Assembly: GCA_000349905.1 (NCBI GenBank)
Contig: KB722739.1
Location: 579,444 to 643,443 of the forward strand
Length of the DNA: 64,000 nt
Direction of reading: 5' to 3'
Source: Volvariella volvacea V23
Lineage: Eukaryota; Basidiomycota; Agaricomycetes; Agaricales; Pluteaceae
Under the pieces are notes generated by a model. The model saw only the letters and a list, made by a program, of their open reading frames with translations, ran no database searches and had not been told where the DNA came from. Both the position numbers and the translations under genes were made by a program. Each line of letters starts with the position of its first letter. The stretch's first letter is position 1. Shown piece after piece: positions 13,528-25,936 of the stretch.

Positions 13528-15775
13528 TTATATCAAGGGTGTTCCTTGGTGTACTTTATATACCATGTATTCACTGAAAGTGGGACTAGAATCAATAATT
13601 TTGACTTAGACAGAATCTCGTTCGCGTTCTGTGGGGTGGTCGATCTAGTGCGGCTTCTTAATAGTCAAGGGTCGTCGGCCGCGTGATGGGAAGTGTCATG
13701 ATGACCTTCATGGTATCCGTTGATCAAGTTCAGCGCTATGGCTAGCGTTCCGTCCAGTTTTCTAGATTTTTCGACGCCGCCCGTTTACGTGTCCGTTTCT
13801 TTCTCATTATCTCTCCAGCGGTTCCAGCGGTGGAGCTCGTGGCTCAGGTGAGATGGGACAACTCAAAGTGGCGATCTACCATCATTATGAGCGTCCTCGT
13901 GCAGATCCCGGTGGCTTTGATTGACCCACAACAAAACCGACAGGACAGATCAGCGTCCATTCACTCCATCCCAAGCCGTTTCCCTGCCGTCGACGGATCG
14001 GAGTTGGGGTGAGTGATGCGCTGATGGCGAGGTGCCACTCGACTCAATTGAGTCACCATGAGATGGCTGATCGCCCTCGTCATACTGGTCTTGACCCGGC
14101 GAGTATTTTAGCGTCCCGGTACTGTTGTTATCGCATGTCCTAGACGGAGCGTGGCCAGGGATGCGGGTGGTGGACGTGTCGATAGGAGCGGTCAGGCAAC
14201 CCGGCAACCATCATTTATTGTCATGTTGTGTCATGAATGTTAGTTATTGGCATATCGACATCTGTTGGATGCCGAAGAACATGGACCATTGGTTTTTATG
14301 TTGTTACAGTGCGTAAAAAGTGGGTCGTACAGCCGGGTACGCTGGGGCTAGCGCTTTGACATGTAAGATAATGCGACCACGCACGTTGCCTTGAAGACCT
14401 CGGTGGCATCGAACGGCTGTTCTGTGAGGAGGACTCTGTCGACTTACGATTCTGTATGCAACTACAACTTAGATAGATCTTCTCCGACGAAGCCGAAGGC
14501 GAACATTCAGTACTCCCGACATACTGGGCCAATAGGCATATATGAAATTCATTTATTTGTCCTTGGATCACATCAAAGTCACTACTTTGTCAAGCTTTAT
14601 GGATTTTCTGTTCTTCCGTAACAATCCTATCGCGCTAGTAGCTTGTGCAGGTGCTGGGCACTACTTAAGTGGTCGCCCCTATGGATGCTACCCAAGTTTG
14701 CGTGTATTTGGCTTTATTTGTGCACTATGTACACAAAGTGCATTATGACTTCGGGTTGAACCTCATGCATTCGACAGATACCACAAGGCTATCTATCACT
14801 CCAATCCAATATCAGCGCGCAAAACTCAATAGGAATGTGGGAAAAACCGGTGTAATGAACAATTTCGCTGTTCTCGTGGGCGGCGATCAGTTCGTTGTTG
14901 GTAATTCATGACAGTCTGCGGTGATTATAGCAGCGGGCTCGACGATGGTGATAGCGCGCATCACTCTAACACAAGGTCTCTATTTGTATTTCCAACTAAT
15001 AGCCACATGGCAGTATGTGACTGGAAGGAGTACTTCTCGAGGCATGGGTCGTAAAGGTAATAAACATTGGACAGATCCACGGTCAGGTGAGTTAACGAGG
15101 CTGAAAGGCTCGTCTATCTTTACATCGGTCCGAGTCCTCTGTATTAATGTTCCGGTGCTATATGGAGTTAGTGATGCCGCCTCGTGGTCCATGGGTTCTT
15201 TCAAGTTGAACTCCTATTATTCGACGACTTCGCTTGGCCTCGGATGTGATGCTTCGTCCTCATGTCTGACTTTGACGACAGGGAGAGGTAGTTAATTGAC
15301 ACTTCCGGTTTTATTGGGGCTAGGCAGGTACGAAGTACTTGATTTAAATGTGGTAACGAAAAGGGCAGATATTATTCCGAAGAACACCTTTGCTCCGACC
15401 AAATCTTGTGGTATCCGCTGCGTTCAACCCTCCAAAGTTCACACAATCAACTTCTCGACCCCACAAACAAATGGCATTCCCATAAGGGCATTCCACCCGG
15501 TTGCTAGGATCGTGCACCTTATGAGCTGTTTCGGGTTCTTCCTTGGGGTCGCGTGGCATAGTCATCCTATCTTCATTGAATGGTACTTGCGAGAGTGTGT
15601 TCACGAATTCTATCTAGCACCCTCATGGTACCTGTTCAGGAGATCTGTCAGCTCACCTCAATTGACCATACGTTGTCGGAGATGGGATCCACTGTTCATC
15701 ATTCTGCCAGTCACTTGGTCTTCAGAACTACTATTCGTGAAGCATGGCACCTCCTTGAGCAGATAGATGTCCAGG
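13528..15775. other. gene-free stretch before the beta-glucanase
   Basis: Scattered open frames on both strands are short and lack recognisable domains or splice partners. I see no supported gene, RNA gene or repeat. The right-hand end is the promoter of the GH16 gene. Confidence 0.4.
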
Positions 15776-15782
15776 TATAAAG
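15776..15782 (+). promoter_or_regulatory. TATA box of the GH16 gene
   Basis: TATAAAG sits 65-71 bp before the start codon at 15847, a standard distance for a fungal TATA-driven, inducible secreted enzyme. The leader between them is short and free of other ATGs. Confidence 0.6.
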
Positions 15783-15846
15783 AGGCAGTGGTCCTACTCT
15801 GAAGAGACTCACCAAGAAGAAGCGATATTCCAGCGGCATTCACACC

Positions 15847-17449
15847 ATGGGTCTCCTCACTGCTCTCGTTCTTGCATCCTACGCCATTAGCGGTGCACTT
15901 GGTGCTACCTACCGTCAGTCAGACAACATCTCAGGGTCTGGCTTCTACAGTGCCTTTTCCTATGAGGCAATCAGTGACCCAACGCACGGTAGAGTGTAAG
16001 CCAACATGTCGCCCCTTTCGGTACCTTTCTGATAGCCTCCTGCAGGAACTATGTGAACAGCGCCACAGCCCAATCACAAAACCTTACCTACGCTTCTGGT
16101 GACCACTTCGTTCTTAGAGCGGACTACAAGACCCGTCTCAGCTCTGGTGGCCCTGGACGAAACTCTGTTAGGCTCTTGTCAAACAAACAATATACCACTT
16201 CGGTGCAAATGTAAGGAAATACTGTTCAAGCGCTCACAACACTTGCTGAATTCCATTCCAGCTACAACATTCGTCACATGCCCCAGGGTTGTGGGTGGGT
16301 ACCCTTACAGAAATTTGCCCTACATAAATTCTGAACGGTAATCGTATTATAGCACTTGGCCGGCTGTCTGGACAGTTGGTGGCAATTGGCCCAATAATGG
16401 TGAAATAGACATCCTGGAAGGTGTGAATGACCAGGGTCCCAACCAAGCAACGTTGCACACCAACGCAGGTTTGTCATCCATTCCCTACGTGCAGTAAATT
16501 TCGGCGGTTCTCACGTACCCACACATTTAGGATGCACCATGCCTGCTTCTCGTTCCCAAACGGGGTAAGTCATTGAGTTACTGCGTATGTCAAAAAGTTT
16601 TTGACACTTCGGCTTGGATAATCAGAACTTCTACGGGCAATAACTGTGATGTCGCTGCCACCGGTAACGCCGGATGCGGAGTAAAAATGAACGATGCGAG
16701 GAGTTATGGTCCTTCTTTCAATGCTAACGGCGGTGGCTGGTAAGGCTTTCCAAAAAAGTGCTTCACTCAGACCGGATAGCTAAAGCGACTCTGACTAAAG
16801 GTTCGGTGTCGAGAGGACGAACAACTACATCAAGGTGTGGTTCTGGCCGAGGAACGCTGGCAATATCCCATCCGAAGTTTCGAGCGGAGCGACAAATGTC
16901 AACCCTGATAACTGGGTAAGCACTTCCCTCAACAACATGCTGTGCAAAATTATTGATCAACGGGCTTTGCCACTCTCGCTTTTGTTCTCTACATAGGGTA
17001 CCCCTACTGCCTTCTTCCCAAACACATCCTGCAACATCTCACAAAAATTCGGCCCCCACAATATTGTTATTAACTGTAAGTAACGACTACCCCCCGCGAT
17101 GCCCGTGATGCCCACCACTCACACACTCATGATCTGCTCCTTGAAAATCGGTTACTTAGTGACTTTTTGTAAGTCTATTTCTGGTTAAGAGTTCCTGTCG
17201 AGATCGGTCGGACTTATAGCTGTGCTATTTATTAGGCGGAGACTGGGCTGGTGCTGTTTACGGCTCGTCTGGGTGCCCAGGAAGTTGCGTTGGTGAGTTG
17301 TTCATTCCTGTGCCCTGTTACTTCTCGAGCCTTGATGACCCTTGATATAACTAATACGGATCCCTGTGGCAGACTACGTCAATAATAACCCAGCAGCCTT
17401 CACGGATGCCTACTTCGATTTCCAATGGATCAAGGTCTACACCCCGTAA
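15847..17449 (+). CDS. secreted GH16 endo-1,3(4)-beta-glucanase-like enzyme
   Basis: The encoded 315-residue protein has a signal peptide (residues 1-19, hydrophobic, small residues before the cut). The GH16 fold follows. The catalytic signature GEIDILEG spans residues 132-139, with Glu133 as nucleophile, Asp135 as helper and Glu138 as acid/base, by family rule. It would hydrolyse beta-1,3 or mixed-linked glucan outside the cell, for wall remodelling or nutrition. Eleven exons fit: 15847-15995, 16046-16210, 16262-16294, 16353-16468, 16531-16564, 16626-16739, 16801-16915, 16997-17075, 17160-17168, 17236-17292 and 17373-17449. The sum is an exact multiple of three. The ninth exon is only 9 nt, encoding Leu-Thr-Phe of the conserved NLTFCGDWAG segment. 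Many Cys residues suggest disulfides. No carbohydrate-binding module or GPI signal is seen. The family is certain, the exact substrate is not. Confidence 0.93.
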
Positions 17450-19401
17450 AATTCTGACGTGTACACATGTAACAGCCTTACTTGGCTCTCTCCATCTTTA
17501 TACCTCAGGTTATGGTTTTGTATTTTCTGCTGTATCGATGTTGCGATCTCATGTACCGGATACATGTGAATTGTTCTGGAATATGACTTATTGACCCTGG
17601 GGAATGGTCCTGTATGCGATGTCCCAATATCTTTCTACGCATCCTAGGACACGATCACATTTCACAGGTATATTGGTCTGTACCGCCAGTGATGTAGGGC
17701 CAATGCTGATTGGGCACGGAGGATTTGATTACTTGGTGTAGTCGGTGCATAAGCCGTAGAATGAACCATGGCTGCATAGAGCAATATTAGTAATTTCTTT
17801 TACCTACGCTGTCACCTTTGGAGTAAGTGGGAGAGTTAGTAATCGAGTTAATAATCATGCATTGTCCTCGATCCCTCGTGGGACTTGCTAGCCCGTTAAG
17901 AAACATGGTCGTCAGCCCGAATCGGCCACATCGCCGCATTTTACAGCAGTAGCTCACCGAGAACGAGAAATATTAGGAAGCTGGAATCGACAGATTGGAC
18001 ACCAGTAAGTCCTCAAACAAGTAAAGTGTCGACCGTATGGAAGGCTATGCCGGTGCATAGTAACACCCACTATTAATTTGATGGGCTCCGCCTTTAGCGC
18101 TAAAGAAGGACAAGATCGAAGTCTTCAACTAAGGGTTAACCCGCCGCAAAGGATGTGTGGAAAGGGTTCCTAGGATTGTGGTGCTGATGGGCTCGCGTGT
18201 TGCGAGGGCCAGTACGTGCGGGTTCTGTGAAGAGTCGAAGGCCCTTGTAGAGCAAATCAAGGTCGCTCCTGTTGTTCAACGGCTTTCTGATCTATGCCAT
18301 AGCCATGCCATAGATTTAATTGACAGTTCAAAACGCGGAGATTTTGTCAAATTCAGACTCACAATGCAACCTCTCGACTGCCGATCAGATTCAGCAGGGC
18401 GCCAATCGTAATGCTATCACACCTGTGCACCTCGGTGTGGCGGTAGTGTGTCAAACGCGACAGCCACAAGTGATCAGCGCCCACATGTCTCAATGGGCAC
18501 GGGACTTTTCCGACTGGGGAACCTCTGCATGGACCTTCCTGGTCTGCTGATACGCAAAGGCGGTACAGCATGTATTGATGTACACCGAGTATGGGACTAG
18601 ATCCCTGCCGCACCTCTACGAGGCACGCGATGTGAAACGGTAGATGTCGGGGCTATGATAAAGGCGAAAACTATCGCCGTCTGGTCTTGTGGTAGCTACA
18701 GTAGCTCGTGATTTTGAAGAATCGTAGAAGCCAAGGACTATGGGGTCGCAAATCCGCCCAGCTCGGATCCAGTATCAAAGCATCGCCATGCTGATATTCA
18801 GCTCAATATTCCGATCTAGATTAAACAAAATCACATAGAGCTTAGGTACTTGCCTTGTTGACTAATGTACGTTGGTTGTGTGATTCAACTTGGGTCGAGT
18901 AGTTTTCACATAATTCCAATCAATGAATTCGTGAGCGCTTGTGTGACAGTACCAGCATAGAACAGAGGACGCAGAGGGCCTATGGCGTCTATATCGCTGA
19001 AAAATTGCACAGTTTCCACGTCCTCTTATCTTTATTATGGTCGTGGTGGTTGTAGGATACAGTAAGGGTGTAACTCGTTGTGACACGTTGCGTGACCTAT
19101 TCGGCTTCAGTGGGGCAGTGACCAGATGAGCCTTACAACCCGCCGAATTCAGCGAGCCAATCTTACTCAGTGAGCTCAAAGTCTCATGCCCGCGTTTCGT
19201 TTGTGCGTTCACCGCACAGCGTGCTTGAGCCGACGTTCGGCTTTGGAAATACGTCCGTCTCTCAAGCTGATGAGGTTTTCGGGTTTAGCCGTCCGAAAAC
19301 TGCAAACGCAATCGCACCCTCTCATTTCATCAGTTCTCTCACCAAACCCACCACCCGCCAAAGACAGACGTGCTCTTACCAGAACGTTCAGCACATCCGT
19401 A
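17450..19401. other. gene-free stretch between GH16 and homoserine dehydrogenase genes
   Basis: No supported coding sequence. Open frames near 18157-18613 on both strands overlap each other and have no recognisable domain. From 19186 an in-frame extension of the next gene is open; it is discussed there. Confidence 0.4.
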
Positions 19402-20745
19402 ATGGCTCTAGCGACAACTTTCGTAGCGGTGATCGGCGTTGGTCTCGTTGGTGGAGAGTTTATCAACCAGCTGCTCGCATTGTCCCGATCATCATCGTCA
19501 CTCGGTATCGTCACTGATTTCCGTCTCGTCTCGCTTACGTCCTCTTCGAAGACGGTCTATAATGACCAAGGGATCCTAAGTGCGTCCTCGGAATGGAAGT
19601 CGTTGCTTGCTGCATCAGCGGAAAAGGCAGATCTGGATGCCTTATCCCAAAAGCTTGCAGGACTTGTATCAGCAGGCAAAGGAAAAGTGGTTATCGTGGA
19701 TAACACGTCGTCAGAGGATGTGGCCGGCCGATATCCCGGCTGGCTGAGGGCAGGGATCAATGTCATCACCCCGAATAAGAAGGCATTCTCTGGTGAGAGG
19801 AAGTTGTACGATGAGATCATAAGTGCTAGTAGGGGATCTGGGGCGAGGTACCTGAATGAGTCTACTGTGGGCGCTGGATTGCCTGTCATTTCGACATTGA
19901 AGGAACTCCTGGTTACGGGTGACAAGGTATGTAATGGAACGAGTCACATTTCGCGAAATGTCTACATTTTCCGTAATTCGATTTGTCGCAATCCTAGGTC
20001 ACCAAAATTGAAGGTGTCTTCTCTGGCACTATGAGCTACATCTTCAACGAGTTTTCGAATGGAAAGCCCGATGGGCCTGACTTTTCTTCAATCGTTCGCG
20101 TTGCTAGAGATAAAGGATACACAGTACGTATCTATCTAGTGACTACGGGTACTATTGGCTCACTTGAGCTCGTATCGCCGTTCTCAGGAACCGCACCCAG
20201 CAGACGATCTGAATGGTTTCGACGTAGCACGGAAACTGACCATCCTGGCCAGAACCATTTCCACATTCTCTTCATCCTCCACCTTCTTACCATCTCTTCA
20301 ATCATTCAGCTCTGTCCAAACCGCATCTCTTATCCCTCCTGCGCTAGAGGGAATCCCTACAGGAGACGAGTTCCTTGCGCGTCTTCCAGAATTTGATTCC
20401 GAATTCTCGAAACTTAGGACGGAAGCTAGTCAGGAGAGTAAGGTGCTAAGGTTCGTTGGTGTCGTTGATGTAACCGGTGGTCAAGTCCGGGCTGGACTAG
20501 AGAAGTGAGTCCTTTCGCAACTAAGAGCTGTCGTGCAGGACTCCACGGTTGATTATTGAATGCGATTTACCATCAGATACCCTTCAGATCACCCATTCGC
20601 TACCTCCCTTGGGGGATCGGACAATATCGTCATGTTCCATACAGAGCGTTATGGCGCACGTCCTTTGATAATTCAAGGAGCTGGCGCAGGTGCCGCGGTC
20701 ACTGCTATGGGGGTGCTTGGGGATCTATTGAAATTAGCTGCCTAG
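19402..20745 (+). CDS. HOM6: homoserine dehydrogenase
   Basis: It reduces aspartate semialdehyde to homoserine with NAD(P)H, the branch point to threonine and methionine. Exons 19402-19926, 19998-20123, 20188-20504 and 20577-20745 give 378 residues, close to fungal Hom6. The nucleotide-binding loop GVGLVG is at residues 12-17 after a hydrophobic strand. Further conserved parts are NTSSEDVA, ANK-type loop INVITPNKKAFSG, ARYLNESTVGAGLPVI, EGVFSGTMSYIFNEF, EPHPADDLNGFDVARK (catalytic Asp/Lys region) and the C-terminal QGAGAGAAVTAMGVLGDL. It is the monofunctional type, with no aspartokinase domain. The start at 19402 fits fungal homologs, which open a few residues before the Rossmann strand. The frame stays open upstream to an ATG at 19186, adding 72 Arg/Ser-rich residues that resemble a mitochondrial presequence. 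Identification is near certain; the N-terminus is the open point. Confidence 0.95.
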
Positions 20746-21134
20746 CTGCTTTGCAGTTTCGTCACAAAAGTCCCTCTCGGGTCAACTCAAAATGTATCAC
20801 TATTAAATCGAAAATTAGGAGAGTGCATCATCTCTACTTCAGCGCCAGTCCCGGTAGCACGCGGGCCGCGCCCATACGCGTTCGTGAGTACGTAAGCAGT
20901 GCTTTGAACTCTTTCGTCACCGTCAAGGCGTTCCCTCTGCGCATTGGCATTCCCTTTCATCACCATCGGACAACAATGACGAGCAATTGTCCAATTCTAC
21001 ACGTTTTACGCTTTGAGTCCTTCACTGTGCATACAAAATGCCCGTCGAGAGGCTGTGGTTGTGCTCATTCAGCTTGACCCTCGTCCACTACAATCCACCT
21101 CCATATCTTCTCTCAGTTCATTGAACATTAAGCA
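20746..21134. other. intergenic region, nothing recognised
   Basis: About 390 bp between two genes in the same direction. It should contain the HOM6 3' UTR and the promoter of the next gene. No motif stands out. Confidence 0.5.
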
Positions 21135-23678
21135 ATGTCCCGGGAAGATTTTAGGCCACCTAGGAATGCCCCACGGAATGTAGGCCATATCCAAGTTCAA
21201 AGTTACAACCAGTCCAACGAGGGTGGCATTGTGCCACAATTCCAAACGCGTTCCGACACGATGGTGCCGCCACACTACGCTCCGGCTTGCCATGACGCAA
21301 GTCGTCTTCCAAATTGCTCCCCGTTAGTCCTAGATCTTTCAATTACGTCATTTATCTTTCTTTGTTTCCTTACCGTCTTGTGTTCCTTTATGTTTTTGCT
21401 AGGATCGGTGAAAGTTACAATCACCTTGGTGGCGCTGGTAGTCACCGTCCTTTGACCTCGGGTCTTGGTTACGATTATGCTGGTGGGGCTTACCCTGCGT
21501 CATTCTTGCCCGCAAATGCCCCTGATGCCAATGTACTTGCACACGTTCCTGTGCTGCTCAATGAAGCTCAAAGCATTCATTCTCCCATCGGGAACGCGGT
21601 GATTTCGCCTCCCTCCTATGGTTACGGCCTCGATCAGCCTCAAACGCAGTCGTATTTCCAATCACAATCAAATCCTTTGACTTCATCTAGGACTGCTTTG
21701 CAAAGTGAATCTGCGAATCCGCGTGTCTATATGTCAAGTCAATCCTTTGATGAATGGAATCGTGGCTTAAATACCACTCACTACGCACCCGGTCAGAATT
21801 CTGCAACTCCAGCAAATCTTCACCACTCTCATCCTTTGCCGGGAGGCCCGAACGATTGGTTCCAGTCGTATTTCCCCTCTACTGTGTCTAGTGTGCCCGT
21901 CTCCCACCCTTCTGCTGCATCCTGCTCGCCCTACCCCGCTAGCGATATTCCACGACCCATGCCAGTACCAGCATCCCAGGTTCTAATGTCGAACACGAGG
22001 AAGAGGGCGTATAATAGCAATCCAAATGCCAACAGAAAGAGAAAGAGACAGAATGACTTACAGACAACAATGGCGGTCGTAGGTCAAGGTTACGCTGACG
22101 GTCATGGCGCACCACTCAACGATGGGGGCCAGACCGCGGATAACAGAAAAAGAACTCGGTACGCAAGTCCCAGGAACGGATCCGACAGCGACCAGCCTCA
22201 AAGTCTACGAGCGAGCATCAACCCCGAACCTGGTGCCACCTACAGTTTTGGAGCTGGTAGCGGTGTAGGTGGGATGAAATCGTTTCCGCCAAGCGTCAAA
22301 AGAAGAAGTAGAGGTAGTGGCAATGGTACAAGGGGCAGGAGGAATGCACAGGGAAAGAGCGGAGGCAGAGGTGGGCCTATATCTGGTGGCCACACAGGGC
22401 CTGTTTCCGACTTGAATCGTGGTGGCACTTCGACTCTCAAAAGGCCAAGATCACCAATCCAGAATACTGTCGATGCGATTGGACATAAAGAGGGTTCTTT
22501 CGTGGAGCCAGGAAAAAAGCGGTTGAAGCGGGATGCGGGAAATGGTACAGCAGTGTCGGTGCAGGATAAACTAAACGACGAAAGGCACCCGGCCAAGCTA
22601 GGTGATCATGCGGCAACGATGCGTTCGGGCGCTGAACAAACGAGGAAGGTGAACGTAAGTACTCATTCATTGTGGCCACGTTATCCACGCAGGCGCATGG
22701 GGTTCAAGGCGACCTTCAAATTAACTTACCAACTTCTTCGGTCTTGTCTCTATCTTAGGTGTCACGAACATTGTCGTCATGGACTCTCCAGGGCCGCGAC
22801 ACTGGTGCCAATGCGGGGGGCACTAAGCCCAACGCGCCATCAGCTCTAGGTGAAGGGAGTACCACTATCGGCGATGGCTTTGACACCGTGCTGCCTCCTC
22901 AGCTCCAGAGCTTAAATACGGACGGTGTCTCTCGCAGTTCTACCAGAGCCCCCGATCTTCACTTGAACTCCGGCGCTCAGGCATTACACGACAACTTCAC
23001 CCCAGAAGACTGGAATATCAAGACGACAATGAAAGGCGCAACACCCGTCCCACAGGAATCCGTTCCTGTTGCACCTCCTTTGCCGAAGAACTTGGAGGCT
23101 GGAGGTAATGCACCTTTCCCTCCGAGAATCCGACCTAAACTGACAGACACTACTACAATTCTTTTCATGCAGGCCAGAACACTCAAGTCGTTCAGGCACT
23201 CGCTTCAGGTAGCACCCCCGCACAACAGTTTAATTCCCCAGAGCCATCCTCAGTCGACACTCAGACCAACTCGGAGACTTGGTATCGTCGTTTCATGGCC
23301 GCTGACACAGACGACTTTGCATCGCTGGTTATGGAAGGAGAAAACACGGTCCAAAAAGTAAACCGCGAAAGGTGGTTCACCGGGGCTCGAAACGCCTGGG
23401 ACGACATGTTCGACTCCTATGAAAGCGAAAGTGCTCAGGTCTCTGCCGCCAGTGGCAGTGGACCAGAGAGGGAGAAGGATCTTGACAAACCCGAATCGGA
23501 GATGGGTCCGCAGTCCAAGGCAAAGTGCAAGTGTCTAGCTACGCCGTTCGATCCGAGTGCGTTTAATATTCACTCGCTTCAAGGGATGCAGTGGCACACT
23601 TTTTATCAGGTATGGCATGAGGCTGGTAACTCAGAGGGCTCGAGGCGCTGCTATTGCAAGTACTTCGAGACAAAGTGA
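21135..23678 (+). CDS. hypothetical basic, disordered protein (763 residues)
   Basis: Four exons (21135-21322, 21403-22654, 22759-23104, 23173-23678) join in frame with normal GT-AG borders. Most of the protein is low complexity: Gln/Ser/Pro/Tyr-rich in the first third, then Arg/Lys-rich clusters (TRKRAY, NRKRKRQND, KKRLKRD) that look like bipartite nuclear localisation signals, and Gly/Arg runs. The last exon is different: it has a compact acidic and aromatic segment (FMAADTDDFASLVMEG, NRERWFTGARNAWDDMFD) and a Cys-containing tail (CKCLATPFDPS, RRCYCKYF) that could be a small folded domain. I recognise no family. A nuclear location is inferred from the basic clusters. The final codons could be altered by another small intron near 23610, which I could not settle. 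Confidence 0.7.
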
Positions 23679-24196
23679 AATGGATGTGTTTTTGGTTGCA
23701 TTCTGGTTATTGTATATAGTTGTGTGCCTGTTATTGTGTTCTGTGGAGCTTTGAAATGAATTATAGTGCGCTATTGCTTGATGCACAATAGATCGTCTGA
23801 GTTAATCTTTTCATGATGTTTCCTGCAGGTATTTGTGTGTGCTTTTGATGCAGAGTAAGCATATACCAGCCCCGTCATCAAGACAGTGAGCTAAACTTCA
23901 ACTGAGCGGGGGTTAATATGCATCAATAAGCAACAATTGTAACTGATTGGAAACCATAAATAGGCAGGAAATATATGAGACTCGGTTACAGTGCTGTACA
24001 CAATAGGAAAGCGGATACATCATACGTTTCAATATAGCGGAAACCCTAGTCAGATTGGGAACAAGATCACTACATTTACTAACGCATTCGTAGAAGACGA
24101 CTTGCGGTAGTGGTTAATTGAGTGTGAAGAACTCTTGGAAGCTGATCGCAGTGAAAGAAGACTTTGAATTTAACAGAAAACCGAGATGAAATGTGG
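23679..24196. other. convergent intergenic region, nothing recognised
   Basis: About 520 AT-rich bases between the 3' ends of two convergent genes. No open frame or repeat of note. Confidence 0.5.
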
Positions 24197-25936
24197 CTAG
24201 TGTAATAAAATGCGACGCCGGTAACTGTCGTAAAGTGGAGTAGGAAAGACACTTGATGTTGGTAGCCCTGACATATTTGTACGCACTGTGACATTGACAT
24301 TGGTGACTACTTGCCTTAGCCTTGTGCTCAGTTTGTCCAATCCTTCCTTGTTCTCCGCGAGATTGCAGTGTAATTCGAGGTTTGTCAGCCCCAACCCCTT
24401 GAGCTTCCTCTCACCTAACCAATCCAGAAGCATCTCTGACCACGGCCGCGATGTATTGCGTCCTAGCGGAACTTCGTCATTGACATCCGTGAGCCCAAGA
24501 TACAATATGAGGGTCTGCAAGCCGGGATAGGATGAAACACGTTCATCATGGCAATGCTTGCACCCACAAGAGGTGTGGATACGCGAAGTAAAGCCCTGCG
24601 GATTTATTTGCCCTGTCGTGCACGCAGGGTTACGAATGTCGGGAAATGCTAAAAGGCTACTGATTCCAGGAAAGCCCTCGATTTTAATGGTTGCGATGCG
24701 GTGATGACGACGGAAGGCTGAGAAGAAGATGGAGCATTGGCCCGGGGCATTAATATTCATAGACTGGATGCCAATTGTCGCGGTCTGGGAAAGAGCCAGA
24801 ATACTTGCAAAGAAGAGAGGGTAATCGGTATTATAAAGGCTGATCTGAACTCCAAATGTCGCTATGTCTTTGTCCACTCCATCCTTTGCATGAACACCCA
24901 GTCGTGATTTGTTATAAAAGAGGGTCAGGTGGTGAATTCGTGTAGGTGTATCAGGGACTGAGGCCTGAGGGTTCAAGGCCTGCGAAAAGCGCGTAAAAAG
25001 GTTGAAAGCCGTAGCATCGTCAATAGCGCGGAGGATATGCAAATGGGATTCTGGTGGTAGTGTCAAGTAGTCCAACAGAGACCAATGCCTGTGGCTATAC
25101 CACAAGTATTCGAGATCTGGTAGGATGATTGGTGTTGGATGCGTCAATTCAGACAAACTGCCGCTTGTTGAAAGGCGACGAATAGCCTTGCAGCGGTCGA
25201 GGATGTTCACCTGGTCATCAACACTAATACATATGAGGGAGATATCTGTGACAGTGGGAAGTTGAGATGGGAGGATCAAGTCCGAATCCTGTATGCAACA
25301 ATATTTCAATTGCAGTTGGCGAAGCCTTGGCATAATGTCCGGCGAGATTGGCGATGACTGAGAGAGAATGCTTTCAGGCAACTCCCCAGAATATTTGAGG
25401 ACCTCCAACTGGGGAGCAGATATATTCCGCAACCAAAGAATCCTTTCCTCAACAGAGTTGGCGTCAAGACGTAGGGAACGGATCCTATGCATGTTGGACA
25501 CAACAAGACGGAGTACCTCATCGTATTCGGCATCTGTGGTCCTCCCTCTCGACGTATCGACACACACCAACTGATCCTTGGAACGTTGAAAAAATGCTTT
25601 GGCCCAACCCGAATTCGTGGTCCGGATCTGGGTCCACAATGTTGACTGTCCCAGTGCTACGAGGCGCCACTCCATACAAAACTGAGTAATGGAAGTCCAA
25701 TCATAGATTGAGCCGGTTATCACTTCATAGTTCCCCTCATTATCGGCTTGGCGTTCGACAGCAACGACTGCGTTCTCGACTGCGTGGTGCAACACTTTGC
25801 TAATGATCTCTCGTGGGAGAGTCGAGAAGGGCATCAACGCATTTCTGCGTCGTCGAAGTTCAGCCATTTTCACGGCAAGCAGATGGATTTCAGAATCGAT
25901 TTCTGCGATTTGAGCTTTGAGAGAACTGGATGGCAT
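24197..25936 (-). CDS. F-box-like/LRR protein, array copy 1
   Basis: A single-exon frame of 579 residues from the ATG at 25936. An upstream start at 26002 is possible, but the chosen one matches the paralogs (M-P-S/P-x...). Order of parts: a coiled-coil helix (AQIAEIDSEIHLLAVKMAEL) and a basic RRRRNAL turn; an F-box-like motif (FSTLPREIISKVLHH); a linker with ITQFCMEWRLVALGQSTLWT, where the Trp is typical of fungal F-box proteins; then degenerate leucine-rich repeats. A Cys block SCGCKHCHDERV preceded by NPACTTG lies near the end, followed by the terminal WLGERKLKGLGL helix. Such proteins usually recruit substrates to SCF ubiquitin ligases through Skp1; substrate unknown. No frame lesion is visible, so it may be functional. 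Confidence 0.8.
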   Translation of the reverse strand: MPSSSLKAQIAEIDSEIHLLAVKMAELRRRRNALMPFSTLPREIISKVLHHAVENAVVAVERQADNEGNYEVITGSIYDWTSITQFCMEWRLVALGQSTLWTQIRTTNSGWAKAFFQRSKDQLVCVDTSRGRTTDAEYDEVLRLVVSNMHRIRSLRLDANSVEERILWLRNISAPQLEVLKYSGELPESILSQSSPISPDIMPRLRQLQLKYCCIQDSDLILPSQLPTVTDISLICISVDDQVNILDRCKAIRRLSTSGSLSELTHPTPIILPDLEYLWYSHRHWSLLDYLTLPPESHLHILRAIDDATAFNLFTRFSQALNPQASVPDTPTRIHHLTLFYNKSRLGVHAKDGVDKDIATFGVQISLYNTDYPLFFASILALSQTATIGIQSMNINAPGQCSIFFSAFRRHHRIATIKIEGFPGISSLLAFPDIRNPACTTGQINPQGFTSRIHTSCGCKHCHDERVSSYPGLQTLILYLGLTDVNDEVPLGRNTSRPWSEMLLDWLGERKLKGLGLTNLELHCNLAENKEGLDKLSTRLRQVVTNVNVTVRTNMSGLPTSSVFPTPLYDSYRRRILLH

